Shown here: positions 48,310-58,220 of the stretch, in pieces
How positions within the stretch are numbered: position 1 is the stretch's first letter
How the letters are laid out: every line of letters starts with the position of its first letter
Assembly: GCA_027081505.1 (NCBI GenBank)
Contig: JALWKK010000102.1
Coordinates: 1-64,000 of the forward strand
Source: Flavobacteriaceae bacterium
GTDB taxonomy: Bacteria > Bacteroidota > Bacteroidia > Flavobacteriales > Flavobacteriaceae
Length of the DNA stretch: 64,000 nucleotides
Direction of reading: 5' to 3'
Notes under the pieces: generated by a model
What the model was told of the DNA's origin: nothing
Seen by the model: the letters and a program-made list of their open reading frames with translations, nothing else
The model's database searches: none
Translations under genes and position numbers: made by a program

Positions 48310-49194
48310 ATGATACTACTCGACGGAAAAAAAATAAGCAACCAGATAAAAGACGAAATAAGCCAAGAAGTTACTGTTTTAAAACAACAAGGCAAGCGTA
48401 CACCGCATTTGGCTGCTGTTTTAGTGGGAAATGACGGCGCCAGTCTTACCTATGTAGGCAGCAAAGTAAAAGCTTGCGAAAGAGTAGGATTTACATCTTC
48501 ATTAATACATCTTCCGAAAAACACAACCGAAGAAAATTTGCTTTTAAAAATAGACGAATTAAATAACGATGACACGCTTGATGGCTTTATAGTACAACTA
48601 CCTTTGCCCAAACATATTGACGAGCAAAAAGTATTGCTAGCCGTAAACCCCAAAAAAGATGTAGATGGTTTTCATCCCGAAAATTTTGGACGAATGGCTC
48701 TCGATATGGAAAGCTACATTCCCGCAACTCCTTTTGGAATTATGGAAATGTTAAAACGCTATAAGGTAGAAACCTCCGGAAAACACACCGTAGTAATTGG
48801 ACGTAGCCATATAGTAGGAAGACCAATGAGCATCTTGATGAGCCAAAAAGGAATAGACAGTACCGTAACGCTTACCCACAGCCGAACTAAAAATTTAGCA
48901 GACATTACCAGACAAGCCGATATTATTATTATTGCGCTGGGTAAACCCGAATTTTTAACCGGTGATATGGTAAAAAAAGGAGTAACTGTGATAGATGTAG
49001 GAATTACAAGAGTACCGGATGACACTAAAGCAAAAGGATACACCATAAAAGGAGATGTAGATTTTGACAGCGTAAGCAGAAAAGCAGATTTTCTTACACC
49101 GGTTCCCGGTGGAGTAGGACCTATGACAATTGCGATGTTATTAAAAAACACACTTATAGCCAGACAACGACAACTAAAAGAAAATAGAGAATAA
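48310..49194 (+). CDS. folD: Bifunctional methylenetetrahydrofolate dehydrogenase/cyclohydrolase
   Basis: GFIVQLPLPKHID; PKKDVDGFHPENFGRM; TPVPGGVGPMTIAMLL. Confidence 0.96.
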   Translation: MILLDGKKISNQIKDEISQEVTVLKQQGKRTPHLAAVLVGNDGASLTYVGSKVKACERVGFTSSLIHLPKNTTEENLLLKIDELNNDDTLDGFIVQLPLPKHIDEQKVLLAVNPKKDVDGFHPENFGRMALDMESYIPATPFGIMEMLKRYKVETSGKHTVVIGRSHIVGRPMSILMSQKGIDSTVTLTHSRTKNLADITRQADIIIIALGKPEFLTGDMVKKGVTVIDVGITRVPDDTKAKGYTIKGDVDFDSVSRKADFLTPVPGGVGPMTIAMLLKNTLIARQRQLKENRE

Positions 49195-49217
49195 ATTCAC
49201 AAACCACTAACAATTTA

Positions 49218-50240
49218 ATGACCACACAACAAATAAAGCAAATAAAAACCCTTCTTTCTCAACCCAAAAATATTGTTGTTGTCGGACATAAAAATCCGGA
49301 TGGTGATGCCGTAGGTTCTTGTTTGGGATTGTGTAATTTTCTCAATCAAATAGGGCATCATGCAACAGTAGTTATGCCTAACGATTTCCCCGAATTTTTA
49401 AAATGGATACCCGAAGCAGATACCATTGTAAACTTTGAAAAAAAAACTTCAAAGGTCAGACAATTAATCAACCATGCCGATATTATTTTCACCCTCGATT
49501 TTAATGCGCTCAGTCGTACGGGAGATTTAGAACCTTTATTAGAAAAATCGGAAGCAGATTTTATAATGATAGATCACCACCAAAAACCCGATAATTATGC
49601 CATTATTACGTACAGCGATATAACAATGTGTTCTACTTCACAAATGGTATTTCAAACCATTGAAGCATTAGACGGAACCAAAAAGATAAATAAAAATATA
49701 GCTACGCAATTATACACCGGAATTATGACCGACACCGGCTCATTTCGGTATGCTTCAACTACGGCAAAAACACATCAAATTATTGCCAAATTAATTGAAG
49801 CGGGAGCTAATAACGCAGAAATACATCAAAATGTCTATGACACAAATACACCGGATAGAATTAAACTGTTGGGAACGGCTTTAAATAATTTGGTGATTCT
49901 GTCCGATTATAAAACAGCTTATATTACGCTAACTCAAAAAGAATTGGATGAGCATAATTTTAAAAAAGGAGATACAGAGGGATTTGTAAATTTTGCGCTT
50001 TCAATAAAAGGAATAATTTTTGCCGCAATTTTTATTGAAAATAAACAAGAAGGAATTGTTAAAATTTCATTTAGAAGTAAAGGAGATTTTTCGGTTAATG
50101 AATTTGCCCGAAACCATTTTAACGGAGGCGGTCATACCAACGCAGCCGGAGGAAGAAGTGATACAACCTTACAAAAAACCATCTCAAATTTTATTGCTAT
50201 CTTGCCGAACTATAAAGATGACCTGCTTAAAAATGTTTAA
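49218..50240 (+). CDS. DHH family phosphoesterase (NrnA-like)
   Basis: VGHKNPDGDAVGS; FIMIDHHQKPDN; DHHA1 FNGGGHTNAAGG. Confidence 0.92.
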   Translation: MTTQQIKQIKTLLSQPKNIVVVGHKNPDGDAVGSCLGLCNFLNQIGHHATVVMPNDFPEFLKWIPEADTIVNFEKKTSKVRQLINHADIIFTLDFNALSRTGDLEPLLEKSEADFIMIDHHQKPDNYAIITYSDITMCSTSQMVFQTIEALDGTKKINKNIATQLYTGIMTDTGSFRYASTTAKTHQIIAKLIEAGANNAEIHQNVYDTNTPDRIKLLGTALNNLVILSDYKTAYITLTQKELDEHNFKKGDTEGFVNFALSIKGIIFAAIFIENKQEGIVKISFRSKGDFSVNEFARNHFNGGGHTNAAGGRSDTTLQKTISNFIAILPNYKDDLLKNV

Positions 50241-50793
50241 ATTAATTGTATTTAGTATCGGTATTTTATCTTTGGTTTCCTGCAAAACACCGGAGCCCAG
50301 ACGACCGGTAACCCATTCGTCCGGTTCCTTTATTAACAAAAGTGCCGAACGCAACAAAGAAATATACAACCAAGAAGAAATGTTGTTTAAGCAACTAATG
50401 AAAAACGATTCGTTACAAACATATTTTGCTTCTCAAAATGGATTTTGGTATTATTACAACAAAAAAGATTCTTTAAACAACAAAAAACCTAAAGTAGGAG
50501 ACACCATAGTTTTTACTTATGATGTTAAACACCTTAACGGAAAAGTTATACTTTCTGAAGAAGAAGTAGGAGAACAACATTATATTGTAGACAAAACAAA
50601 CCAAGAATTAATTTCGGGTATTAGAGATGGTATCAAACTAATGAAAGAGGGAGAGGTTGTTACCTTTTTATTTCCATCCTATAAAGCATACGGATATTAC
50701 GGAATAGAAAATAAATTAGGAACAAATATACCCGTACAAAGCACGGTAACTTTAAAATCAATATCTAAAACTCAAGAAAACAAACAATTATGA
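50233..50793 (+). CDS. gldI: Gliding motility-associated peptidyl-prolyl isomerase GldI (FKBP type)
   Basis: Start reassigned to MFKLIVFSIGILSLVSCK (lipobox); FKBP-type GDTIVFTYDVKHLNGKV; ISGIRDGIKLMKEGEVVTFLFPSYKAYGY. Confidence 0.85.
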   Translation: MFKLIVFSIGILSLVSCKTPEPRRPVTHSSGSFINKSAERNKEIYNQEEMLFKQLMKNDSLQTYFASQNGFWYYYNKKDSLNNKKPKVGDTIVFTYDVKHLNGKVILSEEEVGEQHYIVDKTNQELISGIRDGIKLMKEGEVVTFLFPSYKAYGYYGIENKLGTNIPVQSTVTLKSISKTQENKQL

Positions 50794-51896
50794 AAAAAAT
50801 AGCATTTTTTGCACTTACACTACTTTTATTTATCGGATGTAAAAGTCGGCAGTATCCGGATTTAAAAGATGGCATTTATGCCGAAGTAAAAACAAACAAA
50901 GGAACCTTTGTTTTAAAACTTTATGAGAAAGCTACACCATTAACAGTAGCCAATTTTGTAGAGCTTGCCGAAGGAACAAATCCAATGATAGACTCTACCT
51001 ATAAAGGAAAAAAGTTTTACAACGGACTTACTTTTCACAGAGTAATTAAAGATTTTATGATTCAGGGAGGCGACCCCAAAGGAGATGGAAGCGGAAATCC
51101 GGGATATAAATTTCCCGACGAAATTGTAGATTCGTTAAAATTTGACAGAAAAGGTCTTCTTGCGATGGCAAATGCGGGTCCTGCAACAAACGGAAGCCAG
51201 TTTTTTGTAACATTAAAAGAAACGCCCTGGTTAAACGGTAAGCATACTATTTTCGGAGAAGTTGTTAAAGGTCAAGAAATAGTTGATTCTATAGGAAGTG
51301 TAAAAACGGCAAATCCCGGAAATAAACCTGTTTCTCCAATAGTAATGGATGAAGTGAACATAATAAATGTTGGTAAAGTAACCGTGCCTTCCTTTAAAGA
51401 TGAATTGGCGAAAGCCGAAGAAATTCAAAAACAAAAAGAAGCTAAAAAATTAAAAATGCTTGAAGATGTTGCACAATCTTTTGAAGCCATCAAAGGAGAT
51501 GCTGAAGAATTAGCATCCGGATTAAAAATGAAATTTATTAAAACCGGAACCGGTAATAAACCTACAATGGGTTCAAAAGTATTGGTTAATTATGCAGGTT
51601 ACCTTACTAATGGTAAGTTGTTTGATTCTAATATTCCGGAAGTAGCCAAAAAATATGATGTTTTTGACCAGCGTAGGCAATCTGCCGGTGGATATGCTCC
51701 GGTTCCAATGGATTATAGCAAGGACGCACAATTAATTCCCGGATTTAAAGAAGCTCTTTTACGTATGAAAATCGGCGATAAAGCCGTGGTATTTATGCCT
51801 TCACATCTTGCATATGGCGAAAGAGGAGCCGGAGGTGTAATACCTCCCAATGCCGATTTAATTTTTGAACTTGAGATTGTAGGAGAACAAAAATAA
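50790..51896 (+). CDS. Dual-family immunophilin: N-terminal cyclophilin + C-terminal FKBP
   Basis: FHRVIKDFMIQGGDPKGDGSGNPGYKFPDE cyclophilin; GSKVLVNYAGYLTNGKLFDS...LAYGERGAGGVIPPNADLIFELEIV FKBP. Confidence 0.92.
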   Translation: MKKIAFFALTLLLFIGCKSRQYPDLKDGIYAEVKTNKGTFVLKLYEKATPLTVANFVELAEGTNPMIDSTYKGKKFYNGLTFHRVIKDFMIQGGDPKGDGSGNPGYKFPDEIVDSLKFDRKGLLAMANAGPATNGSQFFVTLKETPWLNGKHTIFGEVVKGQEIVDSIGSVKTANPGNKPVSPIVMDEVNIINVGKVTVPSFKDELAKAEEIQKQKEAKKLKMLEDVAQSFEAIKGDAEELASGLKMKFIKTGTGNKPTMGSKVLVNYAGYLTNGKLFDSNIPEVAKKYDVFDQRRQSAGGYAPVPMDYSKDAQLIPGFKEALLRMKIGDKAVVFMPSHLAYGERGAGGVIPPNADLIFELEIVGEQK

Positions 51897-51940
51897 ATCC
51901 GTCGATAATACATTTCAAATTATTATTTCAAAATAACAGA

Positions 51941-51987
51941 CCTATTAGGTTTTCCGCCTTAGACGGAAAACCTAATAGGTCTTTTTG
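51941..51987. terminator. Long palindromic bidirectional terminator
   Basis: GACCTATTAGGTTTTCCG-ccttaga-CGGAAAACCTAATAGGTC then TTTTT, between convergent genes. Confidence 0.85.
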
Positions 51988-52101
51988 ATTATTTGAGTTT
52001 CACAGAAACAAAAACATTTTAATTTTTGTGTAAGATACTAGCTACGTTCTATAAAAAAAAAATCTTGGTACGCTTTATAATATTGATTTTTGATTTTAGT
52101 G

Positions 52102-54591
52102 TTATAAATTAAGCATTCTTAAAAATTTTAATCCAAAAACAAAATGCCCTTGAGTTTTGCCGTTAAAATTAGAAATTACATAATCCAAGCGTAAGAATCT
52201 AAATTTTCCAAAACCAAGATTATCAAGTCCTATAGAAAACTCGGAGTAGGGTTTGTTATTTTTTGTGCTTAATAAGTGAGCTCCTATAACCAAATTATAG
52301 TTTAATTGATTAATACCAGGTATTTTTCCTAAAACCCAGCCCTTAAAATTATGTTCGAGATGTGCTTCAAAATAAGATTTATTAGTGCTAAACAAATAAT
52401 AGGGCATTAAATTAAATACATTACTGTAATTTGAAGATGTTCCAACGCGGGTTTGATTTCCGTTAAAGTGTTGGTAATCGATAAACGAAATATCTTTGCC
52501 ATTTATAAAAGTTCCGGCATGCAAGTTGTACCGAAGCCTTCCTTTGTTACCTAATGCTATGCTTTGAGAAACTATTGAAGATACTTTGGTAAAATTGTAT
52601 TTTGAATTTGATGCACCAAAACCGTTTTCAACAGAAAAAGAAAGGTTTGGATAGTCGGAATTTCCAGTATAATATTTTCCGTCCGGATAACTCATATACT
52701 TTTGCTTAAACCGAATAAAAACAGAACTATTTGATTTGTAGATTGAATGTTTTTCAAAAACGGCTGTAGTAAAATCGGTAGGAGCAAGAGGATTGTTGGA
52801 CGTGTATGATACATCTTCTTGTGGTAATGTAACATAGTTTGTTGTGTTAAAAAGCGGTCTTCGGTCTTGGTAACTTAGCTTTGTAGCAAACGTAATACCA
52901 TTGCTAATTTCTTGGCTGTATGAAGCCTGTAGGTAATTTAATTCGTATAGTTTTATATAATTTCTTTCAAAATACAAAGTAGCAATGCTATTAACTAATG
53001 GCGAAATAGGTTGCGAGGCGTTAAACTGCTGCACTTTACTTCCTCCCGATAGCGATAAGGTAAGTCTGTTAATGCTGTTAAACTTTTTGGCAATACTTCC
53101 GGTGGCACGTACCCTGTCGTCTGATAATCCATAAGTTATATTTCCCGATATGCGCAACCATTTGTTATAATATTGGTCGTACCATTTAAAGTACGAAATC
53201 CCGGTTTTCGAGTTCCACCCTTGAACAGTGTTAAATTGTGTTTTTAATAAAGGCGCATCGTAGGAAATGTTCCATTTTTTGAAGGTGTTGGTGTAGGTGT
53301 AACCCATTAACGGATCTAACAAGCTAAACCTGTTTTTTTTTGCATCAACAGAATCTAAATATTTTTGAGATTTTCGAAGGGTTTGTATGCTATCTTTTTT
53401 TACGTAGTCTTTTTTCTCTTCCAAAGTTAACGGAATGGGTCTGTATTGTTTCCAATACAAGCTATCTTTTTTATTGGCTTCGGGTAAAAAAGAAAGTACT
53501 TCATTTGTAAATTCATTCTCTTTAAAGTTGGGATTAAAGTTGTAATTACTATATACAGCTACAAATCTACCTGCGCCTTTAAATCCAAAAAAATCAAATC
53601 CGAAATCAATGGTTTGTGAGATTTTTACCCACCGCTCAAGGATTTTGTTATAGCTGAAATTTTGTTTAAAAACCAGTTGTGTAACCATAGGGACTTGTAT
53701 AGCACTGCCGGTTGTGGTAAGCTCAACACCGTATAATTGCCATAAATCTTCTACAATATAAATTATACCGCTCCAAGTTCTATCGTTAGGGCGTTTGGGT
53801 GTTACTTTTATTTTATTAATTAATTGGTTGTCTTCATAAAAAACACCTTCCAATTTGTAGTTATAATAGCTTAAAGCATTTGATGCAATGGGAGAGATTA
53901 TTGATGCGTTAATATCTATGGTATTATTATAAAAAGTAAAGTCGGCATCTTGTGCGGTGTTAAAGCTAAATCCATTGTCATTTCCACTCACTTTACTTGC
54001 AATGATGGTTTCTTTTAGTTCATGAGGTCTTTTAAAGGCAATTTTAGAAACGGTTTCGGATAAGTAAATAATGCCGGTTCGTGTAGAATCTAAAGCGCCA
54101 TCAAAATCACCTACTTCTTGTCCCATTATTTTTTTTGGCATATCTTTCACTTTCCATAAACCTTTTGAGTAAAAATCGGAAGTAAAAGATTTAATTTTGT
54201 TTAAGTTTTCTTTTCTCTTTTCTATTGCGTTTCGTATAATCGGGTAGGCTGGGTCTTCAGATGTCTTGATAACAACTTCATCTAACTGTGTTGAAGTTTC
54301 ATTTAACACAACATTTAACTCTAAAGGAAATTTGTCCGGGTTAATGGTGATTTTTTTTGTTTCGTAGCCAAGATACTGAAACACCAATTGGTAATCTTTT
54401 TTCTGATAGACATCCAATTTGTAAACCCCGTTTTCGTTGGAAGTAGTACCGGTATAAGTACCTTCTATATACACATTTACAAAAGGCAAAGATGCGCCTT
54501 CGGAGTCTGTTATTGTTCCTTGAATTTGTGCTACTGCTGAAACTGATAAGGTGATAAACCCAATGAGAAATATTATTTTTTTCATAAACAC
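52102..54591 (-). CDS. DUF5686 and carboxypeptidase-like regulatory domain outer membrane protein
   Basis: Signal peptide; IQGTITDSEGASLPFVNVYIEGTYTGTTSNENGVYKLDV domain; long beta-rich C-terminus ending LKFLRMLNL. Confidence 0.85.
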   Translation of the reverse strand: MFMKKIIFLIGFITLSVSAVAQIQGTITDSEGASLPFVNVYIEGTYTGTTSNENGVYKLDVYQKKDYQLVFQYLGYETKKITINPDKFPLELNVVLNETSTQLDEVVIKTSEDPAYPIIRNAIEKRKENLNKIKSFTSDFYSKGLWKVKDMPKKIMGQEVGDFDGALDSTRTGIIYLSETVSKIAFKRPHELKETIIASKVSGNDNGFSFNTAQDADFTFYNNTIDINASIISPIASNALSYYNYKLEGVFYEDNQLINKIKVTPKRPNDRTWSGIIYIVEDLWQLYGVELTTTGSAIQVPMVTQLVFKQNFSYNKILERWVKISQTIDFGFDFFGFKGAGRFVAVYSNYNFNPNFKENEFTNEVLSFLPEANKKDSLYWKQYRPIPLTLEEKKDYVKKDSIQTLRKSQKYLDSVDAKKNRFSLLDPLMGYTYTNTFKKWNISYDAPLLKTQFNTVQGWNSKTGISYFKWYDQYYNKWLRISGNITYGLSDDRVRATGSIAKKFNSINRLTLSLSGGSKVQQFNASQPISPLVNSIATLYFERNYIKLYELNYLQASYSQEISNGITFATKLSYQDRRPLFNTTNYVTLPQEDVSYTSNNPLAPTDFTTAVFEKHSIYKSNSSVFIRFKQKYMSYPDGKYYTGNSDYPNLSFSVENGFGASNSKYNFTKVSSIVSQSIALGNKGRLRYNLHAGTFINGKDISFIDYQHFNGNQTRVGTSSNYSNVFNLMPYYLFSTNKSYFEAHLEHNFKGWVLGKIPGINQLNYNLVIGAHLLSTKNNKPYSEFSIGLDNLGFGKFRFLRLDYVISNFNGKTQGHFVFGLKFLRMLNL

Positions 54592-54832
54592 TTTTTAATA
54601 GAGAGACGATTATTTTAGTTAAAAGGTTGCCTGCCTTATCAAACGTTGTCGCAAGATATTTTTTTTAATTTAATAATAAAGTTAAAAAGATATTAATAAA
54701 AAGATAAATTTCGGTTATAAAGTAGCTTTTCTTTATTTGAAAAAGAAGCAATAGAATTACTACTTGGCTTTGCACTACAAAAGTTGCTTAGCTAATTTTT
54801 TGAAGGTTTAACCGTAAACAACAACACGATGT

Positions 54833-54950
54833 TATAGCTATTCTTAATATAAAATAGTCCAAACTATTTTATGTTAATGCCGTTACAGAATGAAAATAGT
54901 TCGATGAGAAAACTTGAAATTGAGCTATATTGAATTCCTATTCGGTATTA
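54833..54950 (+). repeat. Dispersed structured intergenic repeat, copy B
   Basis: ttcttaatataaaatagtccaaactatttta...gttacagaatgaaaatagttcgatgagaaaacttgaaattgagctatattg...ttcggtatta; aligns with 18483-18601. Confidence 0.85.
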
Positions 54951-56165
54951 GTTGTAGATATAATCGGGTTGAGATGCAACCAGCGAATGATCTTCTTGTA
55001 CTCTTTCGTTTATTTCTAACTTTTCGTAAAGCGTTTGGGTGTATTCTTTTACTTCTGTGTCTGACAGTTTTAATTTTCGGGATATTTTTTTGTTGGATTT
55101 CCCTTCCGAAATATACTGCAATAATTTTACTTCCAAACCGGTTAAATCATAATGCATAATAAGATTTTCCAAATAAACATCTTCTACTAATCTTTCTACA
55201 TTGCTTCGCATAAGCGTGTCTTGTTGTTTTAAGAATATTTTCATTTCAGTTTTTTTAATTTCTATTTCTTCTGTTAGTGAGTTCATTCTAAATAGTATGG
55301 CATAAGTAAGTATAAGGATTTCAAAAACGGTTGCTACTTCGATATGCAGCAGTGTTGTACCTAAAAAATTAATATTAAAAGGCTGCAATACAAAATAGTC
55401 TATCATAAACAGTAGGGGAATAGCGGTGGCAATTACATAAAATTTGACGTAATTTTTTTTACTAAAAAGAGTAATACCGACAACAAAATAAAGCCCTATA
55501 GCAGAAATTGTAAGAGCATTTGCAATTTTAAAAAGAATAACGTTTTTAGTTAAAATCCCACTTAAAATTAACAAAATAGAAATGCCAACTGCTATATAAG
55601 AAGGAGTTTTTATGGAAGGTGAAAATTTGTTTAGAGATAGGAAAAAATATGCAAACACGAGCCACAAGCACCCGAGAAACAATATCGATACAGTTTGAAA
55701 AAAAAGATTTCCTGAAGCTACACCGGAAGTAATATTAAATAGCCAAAATACACTCGCAGTTGAAGAAACCAAACCGGAAAAATATAAAAAAAGTTTTTCA
55801 TTAAATAAAAAATAACCGGCTAAGTTTAACAAAATCATGGTTATTATAAATCCGAATAATATTCCTTTTCCAAAATTAAAATCTTCTACATATTTGTAAG
55901 AATTTTCTCTAACTAAAACAAGGTTTTCATTTTCGGTTGCTGTTGCATTATTAAGTGAATTTTCATTTCTATTGGTTACTATACTATTATAAGTTACAGT
56001 GTTTGTAAGACTGTTATTGTTGATTTTGTTTAATGCAAAATTAGTATTAATTAGCTGGTATCCAATAGAATAATCTAATATTTTGGCGTGAATTGTTGTT
56101 GGGCTTACAATGTAAAAAAACAACAAACCAATGCAAATAAGCAGGTAGTTAGCTTGTATTTTCAT
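54948..56165 (-). CDS. Membrane-anchored LuxR-type regulator (7TM-like region + C-terminal HTH)
   Basis: Multiple TM helices (7TMR-DISM-like), then GLEVKLLQYISEGKSNKKISRKLKLSDTEVKEYTQTLYEKLEI HTH. Confidence 0.75.
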   Translation of the reverse strand: MKIQANYLLICIGLLFFYIVSPTTIHAKILDYSIGYQLINTNFALNKINNNSLTNTVTYNSIVTNRNENSLNNATATENENLVLVRENSYKYVEDFNFGKGILFGFIITMILLNLAGYFLFNEKLFLYFSGLVSSTASVFWLFNITSGVASGNLFFQTVSILFLGCLWLVFAYFFLSLNKFSPSIKTPSYIAVGISILLILSGILTKNVILFKIANALTISAIGLYFVVGITLFSKKNYVKFYVIATAIPLLFMIDYFVLQPFNINFLGTTLLHIEVATVFEILILTYAILFRMNSLTEEIEIKKTEMKIFLKQQDTLMRSNVERLVEDVYLENLIMHYDLTGLEVKLLQYISEGKSNKKISRKLKLSDTEVKEYTQTLYEKLEINERVQEDHSLVASQPDYIYN

Positions 56166-56313
56166 AGTATAGGTTTTTCAAATTTGGGTATCACAATATA
56201 CTAAAAAAATACATTTCACCTAATAAATATGCTTTTAATCGATAAAATATTAATTTTTTACAAAATTTCTTTTTAGAAAATCGATTGAAAAAAATACTGT
56301 CACTAACGTTATT

Positions 56314-57705
56314 TTATAGTCCGACCATTTTTTCGGGGCGTACCCATTGGTCAAATTCAGCTTCGGTTAAATAGCCTAACTCAACCGCAGCTTTTTTTAA
56401 GGTAATATCCTTTTTGTGTGCAGTAGTTGCAATTTCGGCAGCTTTATAATATCCTATTTTTGTATTAAGAGCTGTTACAAGCATTAATGAATTATTAAGT
56501 TTTTCTTTAATGACCTTATTGTTAGGTTCTATTCCGGTTGCACAATGAATATCAAAAGAGGCACAAGCATCACCCAATAATTGTGCAGACTGTAAGAAAT
56601 TTGCAGCTATTACGGGTTTAAATACGTTTAATTCAAAATGTCCTTGCATACCTCCGGCTGCAATTGCCATATCATTACCTATTACTTGTGCGCAAACCAT
56701 TGTAAGAGCTTCAGCTTGTGTTGGATTTACTTTTCCGGGCATAATAGAAGAACCGGGTTCGTTGGCGGGTATGGTAATTTCACCAATTCCACACCTGGGA
56801 CCACTGGCAAGCAAACGAATATCATTTGCAATTTTATTAAGCGAAACTGCAAGTTGCTTTAAGGCTCCGTGTGTTTCTACAATAGCGTCATGAGCTGCAA
56901 GTGCTTCAAATTTGTTTTTTGCCGTAATAAACGGATAATCTGTAAATTTTGAAATATAACCGGCAACTTTTTCAGCATAGCCTTTGGGAGTGTTTATTCC
57001 GGTTCCTACCGCGGTACCACCTAAAGCAATTTCAGATAAATGAGATAAGGTGTTTTTTAAGGCTGTAATTCCGTGTTCTAATTGGGAAGCATAACCACTA
57101 AATTCTTGACCGAGCGTTAAGGGTGTCGCATCCATTAAGTGGGTTCTTCCTATTTTTACAACATTGTTAAAATCTTCCGACTTTTGTTTTAATGTTTTAT
57201 AAAGTTGCTCTACACCGGGTAGGGTTACCTCCGTAATTTTTTTATAACCGGCAATATGCATTGCTGTTGGAAAGGTATCGTTAGACGATTGCGATTTATT
57301 CACATCATCGTTGGGTTGTAATGTTTTTTCGCCTTCACCTATTATTTTTCCAGCAAGTTGGTGGGCTCTATTTGCAATTACTTCGTTAACATTCATATTG
57401 CTTTGTGTACCGCTTCCGGTTTGCCAAATAACAAGCGGAAATTGGTCGTTGTGCTTACCTTGTAATATTTCGTCACAAACGGTAGCTATAAGATCTCTTT
57501 TTTCTTCCGTAAGAACCCCTAATTCACAATTGGCAAAAGCCGCCGCTTTTTTTAAATATGCAAAACCGTAAATTATTTCTAAGGGCATAGAAGCGGGTTT
57601 TCCAATTTTAAAATTGTGTCTGGAACGTTCGGTTTGTGCGCCCCATAATTTGTCGGCAGGCACTTTTACCTCGCCCATAGTGTCTTTTTCAATTCGGTAT
57701 TTCAT
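56314..57705 (-). CDS. fumC: Class II fumarate hydratase
   Basis: [28 protein letters not shown]. Confidence 0.97.
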   Translation of the reverse strand: MKYRIEKDTMGEVKVPADKLWGAQTERSRHNFKIGKPASMPLEIIYGFAYLKKAAAFANCELGVLTEEKRDLIATVCDEILQGKHNDQFPLVIWQTGSGTQSNMNVNEVIANRAHQLAGKIIGEGEKTLQPNDDVNKSQSSNDTFPTAMHIAGYKKITEVTLPGVEQLYKTLKQKSEDFNNVVKIGRTHLMDATPLTLGQEFSGYASQLEHGITALKNTLSHLSEIALGGTAVGTGINTPKGYAEKVAGYISKFTDYPFITAKNKFEALAAHDAIVETHGALKQLAVSLNKIANDIRLLASGPRCGIGEITIPANEPGSSIMPGKVNPTQAEALTMVCAQVIGNDMAIAAGGMQGHFELNVFKPVIAANFLQSAQLLGDACASFDIHCATGIEPNNKVIKEKLNNSLMLVTALNTKIGYYKAAEIATTAHKKDITLKKAAVELGYLTEAEFDQWVRPEKMVGL

Positions 57706-57830
57706 GACTATTATTTTAAAGGATAAGCTGCCACAAAATTACTTAAAAGAAGTTCGATACTCAACAATAGTCCTGTTTATTTTGTGTTAATAAATTAAAA
57801 AAAATCTTGTTTTTTATAAAAAAATCATAG

Positions 57831-57838
57831 TATCTTTG
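57831..57838 (+). promoter_or_regulatory. -7 element TATCTTTG upstream of a small membrane ORF
   Basis: Matches TAnnTTTG; TTG at 57807-57809, 21 nt upstream. Confidence 0.6.
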
Positions 57839-57866
57839 GAGCAACTTAAAAAAAACACATATAACT

Positions 57867-58037
57867 ATGTTTGAGTTTGATCAATATTTAGGATTTTTGT
57901 TAGTGCTAACTATTTTAACCATAGGGTTTTGGCTAATGTTGTTTTTGATTGGTTTTGTGATACCGTATTGGATAGGCGGCTCATTACTTGAACGTTGGAA
58001 GCTAAAAAAAGAAGAAAGAAAAAACGAAGAAATGTAA
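57867..58037 (+). CDS. Unlisted small membrane protein (56 aa)
   Basis: MFEFDQYLGFLLVLTILTIGFWLMLFLIGFVIPYWIGGSLLERWKLKKEERKNEEM*; own promoter and terminator; below the ORF-track length cutoff. Confidence 0.75.
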   Translation: MFEFDQYLGFLLVLTILTIGFWLMLFLIGFVIPYWIGGSLLERWKLKKEERKNEEM

Positions 58038-58067
58038 TATTTTTGTTTTCTCATATACTTAGTTTTT

Positions 58068-58092
58068 AAGAAGCTTTCGGGCTTCTTTTTTG
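58068..58092 (+). terminator. Rho-independent terminator after the small membrane ORF
   Basis: AAGAAGC-tttcgg-GCTTCTTTTTT. Confidence 0.85.
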
Positions 58093-58187
58093 TTATTTGT
58101 TATTTTGTACAGGATTTTTGTAAAAAAATAAATTTTTCAAAAAACAATCCTTTCCAAACTTTATTATCCACATTAATAGTTTTTTTA

Positions 58188-58195
58188 TACTTTTG
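58188..58195 (+). promoter_or_regulatory. -7 element TACTTTTG upstream of the MCE gene
   Basis: Matches TAnnTTTG. Confidence 0.5.
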
Positions 58196-58220
58196 TTTTC
58201 TATCAATAAATTAAAACCAT

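Noticed and set aside
50020-50232. N-terminal extension of the 50020-50793 ORF
   Set aside because: Overlaps the DHH phosphoesterase in another frame; the lipoprotein signal at 50233 is the credible start.
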